From: Microtetraspora glauca
GTDB lineage: Bacteria > Actinomycetota > Actinomycetes > Streptomycetales > Streptomycetaceae
Assembly: GCA_000721275.1 (NCBI GenBank)
Contig: JOFO01000037.1
Span: 1-64,000, forward strand
Direction: 5' to 3'
Length of the DNA stretch: 64,000 nucleotides
The notes under the pieces were generated by a model. The model saw nothing but the letters and a program-made list of their open reading frames with translations. It was not told the DNA's origin and made no database searches. Positions 25,166-34,858 of this stretch are shown one piece after another (within the stretch, counting starts at the first letter, position 1; each line of letters starts with the position of its first letter). Made by a program: the position numbers and the translations under genes.

Positions 25166-25653
25166 TAACGGCACTCGGGCTCCAGGGCGCAGGGCACCGT
25201 CCGGTCCACCGGGCCGGCGAGGTCGGCCAGCGGCCCGGCGTCGTGCGCGTACCGCTCGCCCAGGGTCACCTCGACGTACGTCTTCCGGTACACCGAGGTG
25301 AACCGGGGCCCGCCGCCCTCCGTCCGCTCCAGCATCCAGCGGACGCCCTCCGCGGAGACGGCCTCCGCCTGCGGATCGCTCATCTTTTCGGGCCGGGGGA
25401 CCCCGCAGCGCAGTACGATCGCTCCGTCGCCCCACCCCGCGGTCAGCCCGGAGTCGGGGGACGGATCGCTCCGCTCCTGACCCGCCACGGTCTCGGGGAG
25501 CTCCTCCGCCAGCGCACGGCAGAGCGCCGCCTCCGCCGCGGGCGGTGTCGGCACCGGCACCGACGCCCGGGCGTCGGCGGAGCAGCCGGTGACGGCGGCC
25601 AGCAGGACGGCGGCCGGTGCGAGGAGGCCGTAAGGCCGGTGGGAAGACGTCAC
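25165..25653 (-). CDS. DUF3515 family lipoprotein
   Basis: This is 162 aa from the GTG at 25653. The N terminus is a lipoprotein signal: short basic start, hydrophobic GLLAPAAVLLAAV, and lipobox VTGC with the acylated cysteine at about residue 24. The mature part contains ALCRALAEELPETVAG, the DUF3515 hallmark VLRCGVPRP, and GVRWMLERTEGG. A pair of cysteines near the end (VPCALEPEC) may form a disulfide. The protein should sit outside the membrane as a lipid-anchored protein; function unknown. It is convergent with ddl, and its start is 21 bp downstream of the Lrp/AsnC-domain gene, so those two are probably cotranscribed. Confidence 0.85.
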   Translation of the reverse strand: MTSSHRPYGLLAPAAVLLAAVTGCSADARASVPVPTPPAAEAALCRALAEELPETVAGQERSDPSPDSGLTAGWGDGAIVLRCGVPRPEKMSDPQAEAVSAEGVRWMLERTEGGGPRFTSVYRKTYVEVTLGERYAHDAGPLADLAGPVDRTVPCALEPECR

Positions 25654-25673
25654 CGGCCCAGCGTAGACGGGGG

Positions 25674-25907
25674 CTACAGATGGACGACCGGGCAGGTCAG
25701 GGTGCGCGTGATGCCGTCCACCTGCTGGACCTTGGCGACCACCATGCGGCCGAGCTCGTCGACCGTGTCGGCCTGCGCGCGCACGATCACGTCGTACGGC
25801 CCGGTGACGTCCTCGGCCTGGATCACCCCCGGGATCTTGGCGATGGTGTCGGCGACGGTCGACGCCTTGCCCACCTCGGTCTGAATCAGAATGTACGCCT
25901 GTACCAC
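25674..25907 (-). CDS. Stand-alone Lrp/AsnC ligand-binding (RAM) domain protein
   Basis: This 77-aa protein consists only of the alpha-beta sandwich ligand-binding domain of Lrp/AsnC regulators: VQAYILIQTEVGKASTVADT, GVIQAEDVTGPYDVIVRAQA, VVAKVQQVDGITRTLTC. There is no helix-turn-helix. Such SraA/DM-type proteins bind amino acids and may assemble with or without full-length Lrp partners; what this one binds is unknown. It is divergent from thiL across a 233-bp region that contains a perfect palindrome. It starts with an ATG with GGAGG 5-6 nt upstream (minus strand). Confidence 0.9.
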   Translation of the reverse strand: MVQAYILIQTEVGKASTVADTIAKIPGVIQAEDVTGPYDVIVRAQADTVDELGRMVVAKVQQVDGITRTLTCPVVHL

Positions 25908-26030
25908 GGAACCTCCAGGGCGGCCACGAGGATCTTGTGGGAGAAAGAGACGCCACGGTACCGCGTCGCCGGAACCCGCGGGGAGACCCGCGCCTTCCGG
26001 GGGGCCCGGGGTGTGGCGTACACAGGACGG

Positions 26031-26047
26031 AAGTTGACGGTCAACTT
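26031..26047. promoter_or_regulatory. Perfect palindrome AAGTTGACGGTCAACTT between the RAM-domain gene and thiL
   Basis: 8-bp arms around a single G. It is preceded by a weaker GTGT-ggcgt-ACAC repeat (26011-26023) and followed by another TTGACG (26046-26051). The symmetry suggests a repressor operator, and the TTGAC cores could also act as -35 boxes. No clear -10 follows. Confidence 0.5.
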
Positions 26048-26140
26048 GACGGTACCCAGCACGGTGACGGCCCGCGACCCGCGGCGCGAGCGGACGCTCC
26101 GCCGGCGGCCGGCCGGCACGACGACACGAGGTGAGACGCG

Positions 26141-27099
26141 GTGAAGGGCACAGTCGGAGAACTGGGCGAGTTCGGGCTCATCAGGGAGCTCACGTCCCGG
26201 CTCACCTCCACCCCGGCGGTACGGATCGGGCCCGGCGACGACGCCGCCGTGGTCTCCGCCCCGGACCGGCGCGTGGTGGCCAGCACGGACATCCTGCTCG
26301 AAGGACGGCACTTCCGCCGCGACTGGTCGACCGCGTACGACGTCGGCCGCAAGGCCGCCGCGCAGAACCTCGCCGACATCGCCGCCATGGGCGCGGTCCC
26401 CACCGCGCTCCTCCTCGGCCTCGTCGTCCCCGCCGAACTCCCCGTCACCTGGCCCACGGAACTCATGGACGGCCTGCGCGACGAATGTCAGGTCGCGGGC
26501 GCCGCGGTGGTCGGCGGCGACGTCGTGCGCGGCGACACGATCATGGTCTCCATCACCGCGCTCGGCGACCTCCGCAACCACGACCCGGTCACCCGCGGCG
26601 GCGCGAAGCCCGGCGACGTCGTCGCCTACACCGGCTGGCTCGGCTGGTCCGCCGCCGGCTACGCGGTCCTCTCCCGCGGCTTCCGCTCCCCGCGCGCCTT
26701 CGTCGAGGCCCACCGCCGCCCCGAACCGCCGTACCACGCCGGTCCGGCCGCCGCCGGGCTCGGCGCCACCGCCATGTGCGACGTCAGCGACGGCCTGATC
26801 GCCGACCTCGGCCACATCGCCGAGGCCAGCAACGTCCGCATCGACCTGCGCTCCGGCCTCATCGACATCCCCAGCCAGATGCACGACATCGGCCAGGCCG
26901 TCGGCGTCGACCCGCGCCAGTGGGTCCTCACCGGAGGCGAGGACCACGCGATCGTCGCCACCTTCCCGCCCGACGTGAAGCTGCCCGCCCGCTGGAAGAT
27001 CATCGGCGAGGTCGTCGCCCCCTCCGCGCTGCCCCAGGTGACCGTCGACGGCGCCCCCTGGCACAGCACCGGCGGCTGGGACCACTTCGGGGAGACCGA

Positions 27100-27103
<4 letters not shown>
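26141..27103 (+). CDS. thiL: Thiamine-monophosphate kinase
   Basis: This 320-aa PurM-like ATPase begins with a GTG ([14 protein letters not shown], the conserved ThiL start GE.G.I). Mg/ATP-binding motifs are [47 protein letters not shown] and [11 protein letters not shown], with the C-terminal [19 protein letters not shown] and [13 protein letters not shown]. It phosphorylates thiamine monophosphate to the active diphosphate. The terminal GTGA overlap couples it to thiD, giving a compact thiamine operon. Confidence 0.95.
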
Positions 27104-27903
<800 letters not shown>

Positions 27904-27912
27904 GCACGACGA

Positions 27913-27947
27913 AGGGCGGGCCCGGCCCCCGAGGCCGGACCCGCCCT
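27913..27947 (+). terminator. Terminator of thiLD
   Basis: AGGGCGGGCCCGGCC (27913-27927) pairs with GGCCGGACCCGCCCT (27933-27947), 14 of 15 positions, with a 5-nt loop. It starts 10 nt past the stop. Confidence 0.85.
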
Positions 27948-27985
27948 CCGCGTCATGCGGGCACGGTGTGTGTCGCGGAAAAGGC

Positions 27986-28019
27986 GGAAGGCCGGTCCAC
28001 CGAGGTGAACCGGCCTTCC
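27986..28019 (-). terminator. Terminator of rpmB
   Basis: GGAAGGCCGGT (27986-27996) and ACCGGCCTTCC (28009-28019), with CACC/GGTG extending the stem inside the loop, make one long hairpin. It lies just downstream of the convergent minus-strand rpmB; on that strand a ttccgccttttccgc tract follows. Confidence 0.8.
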
Positions 28020-28062
28020 CAGGCAACCGCAGGGGCTGCGCTACGACACGGAAACGTCGCGA

Positions 28063-28248
28063 TTAGCGCGAGACCTTGCCGGCCTTGATGCACGAGGTGC
28101 AGACGTTGAGCCGCTTCGGCGTCCGACCGACCACGGCACGCACACGCTGGATGTTCGGGTTCCAGCGACGAGACGTACGGCGGTGCGAGTGCGAAATGTT
28201 GTTGCCGAAGCCCGGCCCCTTGCCGCAGACGTCGCAGTTGGCAGCCAC
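28063..28248 (-). CDS. rpmB: 50S ribosomal protein L28, zinc-ribbon (C+) form
   Basis: This is 61 aa from a GTG start ([16 protein letters not shown]). The two cysteine pairs CDVC (near the N terminus) and CTSC (near the C terminus) make the zinc ribbon. The core [15 protein letters not shown] and RLNVCTSC is typical L28. Streptomyces also carry cysteine-free paralogues switched on under zinc shortage by Zur; this C+ copy is the housekeeping type. Single gene, divergent from the FakA-like gene. Confidence 0.97.
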   Translation of the reverse strand: MAANCDVCGKGPGFGNNISHSHRRTSRRWNPNIQRVRAVVGRTPKRLNVCTSCIKAGKVSR

Positions 28249-28479
28249 GGGTCACTCCAAAGACTTCAGATTTACAGTGAGATCCGGCGCACCGGAATCA
28301 GGAGTCTGAAGTGGCTTGCCGGGGATGGCCCGGCGAGTGCCAGGCAACCGAAGCAGCATACAACGACTGCTCCGGTGGAACGAAACTACCACGGTCCGGC
28401 CCGACGACGTCCCGGCCCCCGGACCCGGCAGCCCCCGGTCTACCCTGCGGTGGACTTCACCGCCGAAGGAGGACCCCCG

Positions 28480-30162
28480 TTGTCGCGAGCCCCGCAGCCC
28501 TTCGACCCCACCGCACGGAGTGACGAGCGTCTCGTCCTCGACGCCGGGGCGGTACGGGCCTGGAGCGCGCGGACGGCGGAGGCGCTCGGCCGGGAACGGG
28601 CCGCCATCGACGCCATCAACGTCTTCCCGGTCGCCGACGGGGACACCGGCACCAACCTCTGCCTGACCGCCGAGGCCGCCCACCGCGCCGTCGAGGCCGT
28701 CTTCGCCGCCCCCGGGGCCGCGGGCGCCTCCGCACCCGACACCGCCGACGCCGTACGAGCCCTGGCCCACGGCGCGCTCCTCGGCGCCCGCGGCAACTCC
28801 GGCACCATCCTGTCCCAGCTGCTCCGCGGCATGGCCGGGGTCCTCGCCGAGGGCGCCGACGGCGACCACCTCGCCCGCGCGCTCGCCACCGCCGCCGCCT
28901 CCGCCCGGGCCGCCGTCGCCCACCCGGAGGAGGGCACCATCCTCACCGTCGCCTCCGCCGCCGCGGCCCGCTGCGCGGACGGCGGCACCCTCGCGGACGT
29001 GGCCAGGAGGGCCTACGACGGGGCCAGGACCGCCCTGGAGGCCACCCCCGGGCAGCTGGCCGTGCTGGGCCGCGCGGGGGTCGTGGACGCCGGCGGACAG
29101 GGACTGGTGACCGTCCTGGGCGCGCTGGTGGAGACGGTGACCGGGCAGGCCCCGGAACCGCCGCCGGCGTCCCGCGCCCGGCCCGGGCTGCTGACGGCCG
29201 CGGAGCCCTGCGGACCGGACGGCGGGGGGCCCGGATACGAGGTCCTGTACCTGCTGGAGGCCGAGGACGCCGCCGTCGAACTCCTCAAGGGCCGGCTCGA
29301 CGCCCTCGGCGACTCCCTCGTCGTCGTCGGCGGCGACGGGCTCTGGAACGTCCACGTGCACGTGGACGACGCGGGCGCCGCCGTCGAGGCCGGGATCGAG
29401 GCCGGCCGGCCCCACCGGATCCGCATCACCCACTTCGCGAGCGCCGCGCCCGCCGGGGACGAGGGCGGGGACGGGGACGGCCACGCGCGCGAGGAGCGGG
29501 CCGGCCGCGCCGTCGTCGCCGTCCTCCCCGGCGAAGGACTCGCCGGACTCTGCGCCGAGGCCGGCGCCACCACCGTCCAGGCCCGGCCCGGCGAACCGCC
29601 CGCCGGCGACGAACTCCTCGACGCCGTCCGCCGCGCCCACGCGCGCGAGGTCGTCCTGCTGCCCAACGACACCGACCTGCGGGCCGCCGCCGCGACCGCC
29701 GCCGAACGGGCCCGCGCCGAGGGCATCCGGGTCGCCCTCATCCCCACCCGGGCCGCCGTCCAGGGCATCGCCGCCCTCGCCGTCCACGAACCCGGGCGCA
29801 GCTTCGACGAGGACGTCGTCGCCATGACCGCCGCCGCCGGCGCCACCCGCTACGCCGAACTCGCCGTCGCCGAACGCCAGTCCTTCACCTCCGCCGGCGT
29901 CTGCCAGGCCGGCGACGTCCTCGGGCTCATCGAGGGCGACGTCGCCGTCATCGGCGACGACCTCACCGACACCGCCCGCACCGTCCTCGACCGGATGCTC
30001 CAGGCCGGCGGCGAACTCGTCACCCTCGTCGTCGCCGACGGCACCCCGCCCGGCCTCGCCGCCACCCTCGAAGCCCACGTGCGCCGCGGCTACCTGGCCG
30101 TCGACACCGTCACGTACCACGCCGGCGCGGGCGCCCCGCCGCTCCTCATCGGGGTCGAGTAG
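28480..30162 (+). CDS. DAK2/FakA-like kinase domain protein
   Basis: This is 560 aa from a TTG start at 28480 supported by AAGGAGG 7 nt upstream (28466-28472); an in-frame GTG at 28450 lacks such a site. Residues about 15-215 are the DAK2 ATP-binding domain with INVFPVADGDTGTNLCLT, LLGARGNSGTILSQLLRG and VVDAGGQGLVTVLGAL. The central part is Pro/Gly-rich and then GPGYEVLYLLE, WNVHVHVDDAG. The C-terminal part (about 370-560) contains EVVLLPNDTDLR and GDVAVIGDDL. FakA in Firmicutes phosphorylates fatty acids bound to FakB (DegV) proteins; the position between rpmB and recG matches fakA there. Whether this actinobacterial protein acts on fatty acids is unproven. Confidence 0.85.
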   Translation: MSRAPQPFDPTARSDERLVLDAGAVRAWSARTAEALGRERAAIDAINVFPVADGDTGTNLCLTAEAAHRAVEAVFAAPGAAGASAPDTADAVRALAHGALLGARGNSGTILSQLLRGMAGVLAEGADGDHLARALATAAASARAAVAHPEEGTILTVASAAAARCADGGTLADVARRAYDGARTALEATPGQLAVLGRAGVVDAGGQGLVTVLGALVETVTGQAPEPPPASRARPGLLTAAEPCGPDGGGPGYEVLYLLEAEDAAVELLKGRLDALGDSLVVVGGDGLWNVHVHVDDAGAAVEAGIEAGRPHRIRITHFASAAPAGDEGGDGDGHAREERAGRAVVAVLPGEGLAGLCAEAGATTVQARPGEPPAGDELLDAVRRAHAREVVLLPNDTDLRAAAATAAERARAEGIRVALIPTRAAVQGIAALAVHEPGRSFDEDVVAMTAAAGATRYAELAVAERQSFTSAGVCQAGDVLGLIEGDVAVIGDDLTDTARTVLDRMLQAGGELVTLVVADGTPPGLAATLEAHVRRGYLAVDTVTYHAGAGAPPLLIGVE

Positions 30163-30231
30163 CCCGGCCCGGACCGGCGGGTTGTCCACAGGCTCGCCCC
30201 GGCTGTCGGCGCCGTGGTGTGCAATGGGGAC

Positions 30232-32421
30232 GTGCCCGCGCTCGACGAACCCCTCAAGAAGTCCCTCGGCCCCGCCACCGCCAAGGTCATGGCCGAGGCC
30301 CTCGACCTGCACACGGTCGGCGACCTGCTCCACCACTACCCGCGGCGGTACGCGGAGCGGGGCGAGCTGACCACCCTCTCCGACCTGCCGCTCGACGAGC
30401 ACGTCACCGTCGTCGCCCAGGTCTCGGACGCCCGGGTGCACACCTTCAACGGTGCCAAGGGCCGCGGCCAGCGGCTGGAGGTGACCATCACCGACGGGTA
30501 CGGCCGGCTCCAGCTGGTCTTCTTCGGCAAGGGCGTCCACAAGCCCCACCACGACCTGCTGCCCGGCACCCGCGCGATGTTCTCCGGCAAGGTGTCCCTC
30601 TTCAACCGCCGCCTCCAGCTCGCCCACCCCGCGTACGAACTCCTGCGCGGCGACGGCGACGCGGCGGTGGACGCCTGGGCCGGCGCCCTCATCCCGATCT
30701 ACCCGGCCACCACCAAGCTGGAGTCCTGGAAGATCGCCAAGGCCGTCGACGCCGTCCTGCCCAGCGCCGCCGACGCCGTCGACCCGCTTCCCGCCGCCCT
30801 CCGCGAGGGCCGCGGCCTCGCCGAACTCCCCGACGCGCTCCGCCTGATCCACCGCCCCCGCACCCAGGCCGACATCGCCGCCGCCCGCGAACGGCTCAAG
30901 TGGGACGAGGCGTTCGTCCTCCAGGTGGCCCTCGCCCGCCGCCGGCACGCCGACACCCAGCTCCCCGCCGTCCCGCGCCGCCCCGCCGCCGACGGCCTGC
31001 TCGCCGCCTTCGACGCCAGACTGCCCTTCACCCTCACCGACGGGCAGCGGAAGGTCTCCCAGGAGATCTTCGACGACCTCGCCACCGACCACCCCATGCA
31101 CCGGCTCCTCCAGGGCGAGGTCGGCTCGGGCAAGACCATGGTGGCGCTGCGGGCCATGCTCGCCGTCGTCGACGCCGGGGGACAGGCCGCCATGCTCGCC
31201 CCCACCGAGGTCCTGGCCCAGCAGCACCACCGGTCCGTCACCGAGATGATGGGCGAGCTGGCCGAGGGCGGCATGCTCGGCGGCTCCGAGAAGGCCACCA
31301 AGGTCGTCCTGCTCACCGGCTCCATGGGCGCCGCCGCCCGCCGCCAGGCCCTGCTCGACCTGGTCACGGGCGAGGCCGGCATCGTCATCGGCACCCACGC
31401 CCTCATCGAGGACAAGGTCAAGTTCCACGACCTCGGCCTGGTCGTCGTCGACGAGCAGCACCGCTTCGGCGTCGAACAGCGCGACGCCCTGCGCGGCAAG
31501 GGCAAGCAGCCCCCGCACCTCCTCGTCATGACCGCCACCCCCATCCCGCGGACCGTCGCCATGACCGTCTTCGGCGACCTGGAGACCTCCGTCCTCGACC
31601 AGCTCCCCGCCGGACGCTCCCCGATCGCCAGCCACGTCGTCCCCGCCGCCGACAAGCCGCACTTCCTCGCCCGCGCCTGGGAACGGGTCCGCGAGGAGGT
31701 CGAGGGCGGCCACCAGGCGTACGTGGTCTGCCCCCGCATCGGCGACGAGGAGGACCAGAAGAAGGCCGCCAAGCGCAAGCCCTCCGCCGAGGACGAGGCC
31801 GAGAAGCGCCCGCCGCTCGCCGTCCTCGACGTCGCCGCGCAGCTCGCCGCCGGGCCCCTCGCCGGACTGAGGATCGCCGCCCTGCACGGGCGCATGCACC
31901 CCGACGACAAGGACGACGTCATGCGCCGCTTCGCCGCCGGCGAGCTCGACGTCCTCGTCGCCACCACCGTCATCGAGGTCGGCGTCAACGTGCCCAACGC
32001 CACCGCCATGGTGATCATGGACGCCGACCGCTTCGGCGTCTCCCAGCTCCACCAGCTCCGCGGCCGGGTCGGCCGCGGCTCCGCCCCCGGCCTCTGCCTC
32101 CTGGTCACCGAGATGCCCGAGGCCAGCCCCGCCCGGCAGCGCCTCGGCGCCGTCGCCGCCACCCTCGACGGCTTCGAGCTCTCCCGCATCGACCTCGAAC
32201 AGCGCCGCGAGGGCGACGTCCTCGGCCAGGCCCAGTCCGGCGCCCGCTCCTCCCTGCGGGTCCTCGCCGTCATCGACGACGAGGAGGTCATCGCCGCCGC
32301 CCGCGAGGAGGCCACCGCCCTCGTCCTCGCCGACCCCGACCTGGACGCCCACCCGGGCCTGCGCACCGCGCTGGACGCCCTGCTCAGCGAGGAGCGGGAG
32401 GAGTACCTGGAGAAGGGCTGA
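30232..32421 (+). CDS. recG: ATP-dependent DNA helicase RecG
   Basis: This is 729 aa from the GTG at 30232 (VPALDEPLKKSLG); an in-frame GTG at 30214 would add six residues. The N-terminal wedge/OB domain has HHYPRRYAERGELTTLSDLP and FFGKGVHKPHHDLLPG. Helicase motif I is LQGEVGSGKTMVAL, motif II is VVVDEQHRFGVEQRDAL, motif III is MTATPIPRT, and the C-terminal motifs V/VI are ATTVIEVGVNVPNAT and LHQLRGRVGRG. It reverses stalled replication forks and unwinds branched DNA. An acidic/lysine-rich insertion (EEDQKKAAKRKPSAEDEAEK) lies between the helicase halves, as in other actinobacterial RecG. It is followed by rsmD after 74 bp. Confidence 0.96.
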   Translation: MPALDEPLKKSLGPATAKVMAEALDLHTVGDLLHHYPRRYAERGELTTLSDLPLDEHVTVVAQVSDARVHTFNGAKGRGQRLEVTITDGYGRLQLVFFGKGVHKPHHDLLPGTRAMFSGKVSLFNRRLQLAHPAYELLRGDGDAAVDAWAGALIPIYPATTKLESWKIAKAVDAVLPSAADAVDPLPAALREGRGLAELPDALRLIHRPRTQADIAAARERLKWDEAFVLQVALARRRHADTQLPAVPRRPAADGLLAAFDARLPFTLTDGQRKVSQEIFDDLATDHPMHRLLQGEVGSGKTMVALRAMLAVVDAGGQAAMLAPTEVLAQQHHRSVTEMMGELAEGGMLGGSEKATKVVLLTGSMGAAARRQALLDLVTGEAGIVIGTHALIEDKVKFHDLGLVVVDEQHRFGVEQRDALRGKGKQPPHLLVMTATPIPRTVAMTVFGDLETSVLDQLPAGRSPIASHVVPAADKPHFLARAWERVREEVEGGHQAYVVCPRIGDEEDQKKAAKRKPSAEDEAEKRPPLAVLDVAAQLAAGPLAGLRIAALHGRMHPDDKDDVMRRFAAGELDVLVATTVIEVGVNVPNATAMVIMDADRFGVSQLHQLRGRVGRGSAPGLCLLVTEMPEASPARQRLGAVAATLDGFELSRIDLEQRREGDVLGQAQSGARSSLRVLAVIDDEEVIAAAREEATALVLADPDLDAHPGLRTALDALLSEEREEYLEKG

Positions 32422-32495
32422 CCGGGCGAGCCGCCCTAAGCTGGTTCTTGCCCGGTGCGCTCGCAGCGGGCGAGAACCAGCGAGCGAGGAAACCG

Positions 32496-33074
32496 ATGAC
32501 CCGCGTGATCGCCGGCACCGCCGGCGGACGGCGCCTGGCCGTGCCCCCGGGCAACGGCACCCGCCCCACCTCCGACCGGGCGCGCGAGGGCCTGTTCTCC
32601 ACCTGGGAGGCGCTCTTCGGCATCGAGGGCGCCCGGGTCGCCGACCTGTACGCCGGCTCCGGCGCCGTCGGCCTGGAGGCGCTGTCCCGCGGCGCCGCGC
32701 ACGCCCTGCTCGTCGAGGCAGACGCCCGCGCCGCCCGCACCGTCCGCGAGAACGTGCGCGCGCTCGGCCTGCCCGGCGCCGAGGCCCGGACCGGCAAGGC
32801 CGAGCAGATCGTCACCGGACCGGCCCCGGCCGAGCCGTACGACCTCGTCTTCCTCGACCCGCCCTACGCGGTCCCCGACCAGGAGCTGCGCGAGATCCTC
32901 CTCACACTGCGCGCGGGGGGCTGGCTGAGCGAGGATGCCGTCGTCACCGTGGAGCGCGCCACGCGCGGCGGCGAGTTCGGCTGGCCGGACGGCTTCGAGC
33001 CCCTGCGCTCGCGCCGCTACGGTGAAGGAACGTTCTGGTACGGCCGCGTCACGGCCGGCGAGGACCCCCGATGA
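32496..33074 (+). CDS. rsmD: 16S rRNA (guanine(966)-N2)-methyltransferase
   Basis: This 192-aa RsmD-family protein has [19 protein letters not shown] and [16 protein letters not shown] at the N terminus. The SAM-binding [19 protein letters not shown] and the catalytic [12 protein letters not shown] (DPPY) follow. It methylates G966 of 16S rRNA in the assembled small subunit. ATG start with GAGGAAA 5-6 nt upstream. The end overlaps an in-frame upstream ATG of coaD, a gene pairing conserved across bacteria. Confidence 0.95.
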   Translation: MTRVIAGTAGGRRLAVPPGNGTRPTSDRAREGLFSTWEALFGIEGARVADLYAGSGAVGLEALSRGAAHALLVEADARAARTVRENVRALGLPGAEARTGKAEQIVTGPAPAEPYDLVFLDPPYAVPDQELREILLTLRAGGWLSEDAVVTVERATRGGEFGWPDGFEPLRSRRYGEGTFWYGRVTAGEDPR

Positions 33075-33100
33075 CCGCACCGGAGAGCGAGGAACACACC

Positions 33101-33580
33101 ATGCGCCGCGCCGTCTGCCCGGGGTCCTTCGACCCCGTCACCAACGGACACCTCGACATCATCGCCCGCGCCTCGAAGCTGTACGACGTCGTGCACGTCG
33201 CCGTGATGATCAACCAGTCCAAGAAGGGCCTCTTCGCGGTCGAGGAGCGAATAGAGCTGATCCGCGAGGTCACCGCCGGCTTCGGCAACGTCGAGGTCGA
33301 GTCCTTCCAGGGCCTGCTCGTCGACTTCTGCAAGCAGCGCGACATCCCCGCCATCGTCAAGGGGCTGCGCGCGGTCAGCGACTTCGACTACGAACTCCAG
33401 ATGGCCCAGATGAACAACGGCCTGTCGGGCGTCGAGACCCTCTTCGTGCCCACCAACCCCACCTACAGCTTCCTGTCGTCGTCGCTGGTCAAGGAGGTCG
33501 CGGCCTGGGGCGGCGACGTCTCCCACCTGGTGCCCCCGGTGGTCCTCGAACGGCTCACCGAGCGGCTCGGGCGGAAGTGA
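33101..33580 (+). CDS. coaD: Pantetheine-phosphate adenylyltransferase
   Basis: This is 159 aa from the ATG at 33101 ([19 protein letters not shown]), the family-standard length. GAGG sits 8 nt upstream; an ATG at 33071 overlapping the rsmD stop would add ten residues. The nucleotidyltransferase motif TNGH, the basic [20 protein letters not shown] and the C-terminal [15 protein letters not shown] are all present. It transfers AMP to 4'-phosphopantetheine, the penultimate step of coenzyme A synthesis. Confidence 0.96.
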   Translation: MRRAVCPGSFDPVTNGHLDIIARASKLYDVVHVAVMINQSKKGLFAVEERIELIREVTAGFGNVEVESFQGLLVDFCKQRDIPAIVKGLRAVSDFDYELQMAQMNNGLSGVETLFVPTNPTYSFLSSSLVKEVAAWGGDVSHLVPPVVLERLTERLGRK

Positions 33581-33690
33581 CGCGCGGCCACCGCCGCTGA
33601 CGCTCCGTCACCTGGTGTCGGACGGGCCGCGACTGCCCTTACAGTCGTCCCGTCCGTCTCCATCCAGCTGTAGAGAGTGGCGAGCACCCG

Positions 33691-34716
33691 GTGGACGTGC
33701 AGAAGATCCTCGACGAGATCGTCGCGACCGTACAGAACGCCCGCTCGATGCCCATGTCGGCCTCCTGCGTGGTCAACCGCGCCGATCTGCTCGCCCTCCT
33801 CGACGAGGTGCAGGGCGCCCTGCCGAACTCCCTCGCCCAGGCCCAGGAGCTCATCGGCGGGCGCGACCAGATGGTCGAGGAGGCCCGCCGGGAGGCGGAG
33901 CGGATCATCGAGGCCGCCCACGCCGAGCGCGGCACGATCGTCTCCGACACCCAGATCGCCCGGCAGTCCCAGGAGGAGGCCGACCGGATCCTCGCCGAGG
34001 CCCGCCGCGAGGCCGAGGAGATCCGCGCCGAGGCCGACGAGTACGTCGACTCCAAGCTCGCCAACTTCGAGGTCGTCCTCAACAAGACCATTGGCGCCGT
34101 CGACCGGGGCCGCGAGAAGCTGCTCGGCCGCGGCCCCGGCCTGGACGAGCACGGCTACGCCGACGAGGACGCCCCCGAGTACAGCGCCGACCCGCAGACC
34201 CTGATCGCCCGCGCCGACGAGTACGTGGACGCCAAGCTGGGCGCCTTCGAGGCCGTCCTCTCCAAGACCCTGGAGGCCGTCGGGCGCGGCCGGCAGAAAC
34301 TGCACGGCCGGATCGCCACCGACGCCCTCGGCGAGCACATGGCCGCCCAGGAGGGCTTCGCCCACTCCGTGCACACCAGCGACGCCGACTACCTGGCCGG
34401 CCTCGCCGAGCTGGCCGACCCCGAACCGGCCGCCGCACCGCCCGCCCCCGTCGCCGCGCAGATCCCGGCCCAGCAGGACCCGTACGCCTACCAGCAGCCC
34501 CCGCAGACGGACCCGTACGGCTACCCGCAGCAGGACCCGTACGCGTACCAGCAGCAGCCCCAGCAGGCCGATCCGTACGGCTACCCGCAGCAGGACCCCT
34601 ACGCGTACCAGCAGCCCCCGGTCCAGCCCCAGCCGGCCGCGCTCGACGAGACCAGCTTCTTCGACACGAGCATGATCGACCTGGAGCAGCTGCGCCGGTA
34701 CGAGCAGGGCCAGTAG
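33691..34716 (+). CDS. DivIVA/ATP-synthase-b-like coiled-coil protein with Q/Y/P repeats
   Basis: This is 341 aa from a GTG (VDVQKILDEIVATVQNARSMPMS). Residues 20-55 form a structured start (CVVNRADLLALLDEVQGALP). Residues 55-150 are a long charged coiled coil (RREAERIIEAAHAERG, EEADRILAEARREAEEIRAE), repeated in part at about 170-205 (ARADEYVDAKLGAFEAVLSKTLEAV, shown in part, echoing ADEYVDSKLANFEVVL). Residues about 255-325 are low complexity with repeats of DPYGYPQQ and DPYAYQQ, then an acidic/aromatic tail ETSFFDTSMIDLEQLRRYEQGQ. No TM segment. Related Streptomyces proteins are annotated as cell-division initiation or DivIVA-like proteins; function is unproven. It lies between coaD and the DUF177-rpmF-rnc operon. 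Confidence 0.8.
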   Translation: MDVQKILDEIVATVQNARSMPMSASCVVNRADLLALLDEVQGALPNSLAQAQELIGGRDQMVEEARREAERIIEAAHAERGTIVSDTQIARQSQEEADRILAEARREAEEIRAEADEYVDSKLANFEVVLNKTIGAVDRGREKLLGRGPGLDEHGYADEDAPEYSADPQTLIARADEYVDAKLGAFEAVLSKTLEAVGRGRQKLHGRIATDALGEHMAAQEGFAHSVHTSDADYLAGLAELADPEPAAAPPAPVAAQIPAQQDPYAYQQPPQTDPYGYPQQDPYAYQQQPQQADPYGYPQQDPYAYQQPPVQPQPAALDETSFFDTSMIDLEQLRRYEQGQ

Positions 34717-34732
34717 CGGGCGAAGGGGCCGA

Positions 34733-34762
34733 TTGGGCCCTGGGCGAAGCGTCCAGTATCCT
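34733..34762 (+). promoter_or_regulatory. Candidate promoter of the DUF177-rpmF-rnc operon
   Basis: TTGGGC (34733-34738), 18-nt spacer, TATCCT (34757-34762). A 7-bp leader hairpin, GGCTGCC/GGCAGCC (34794-34800 and 34808-34814), follows before the first gene. Confidence 0.45.
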
Positions 34763-34858
34763 GGCTCTTCGGTCGCGTGTATGCCGCGATCCAGGCTGCC
34801 CGCGAGCGGCAGCCCCCGTGAAACTTGCGACGCGAACGATCCGAAAGCAGGAAGAGCC

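Noticed and set aside
25908..26140. TPP riboswitch upstream of thiL
   Set aside because: The conserved CTGAGA and ACCTGAT-like blocks of the thi-box are absent; only palindromes are present.
28252..32352. Long minus-strand open frame opposite recG and the DAK2 gene
   Set aside because: Antisense artefact of GC-rich codons (Gly/Asp/Val/Glu-rich), with recognised genes on the plus strand.
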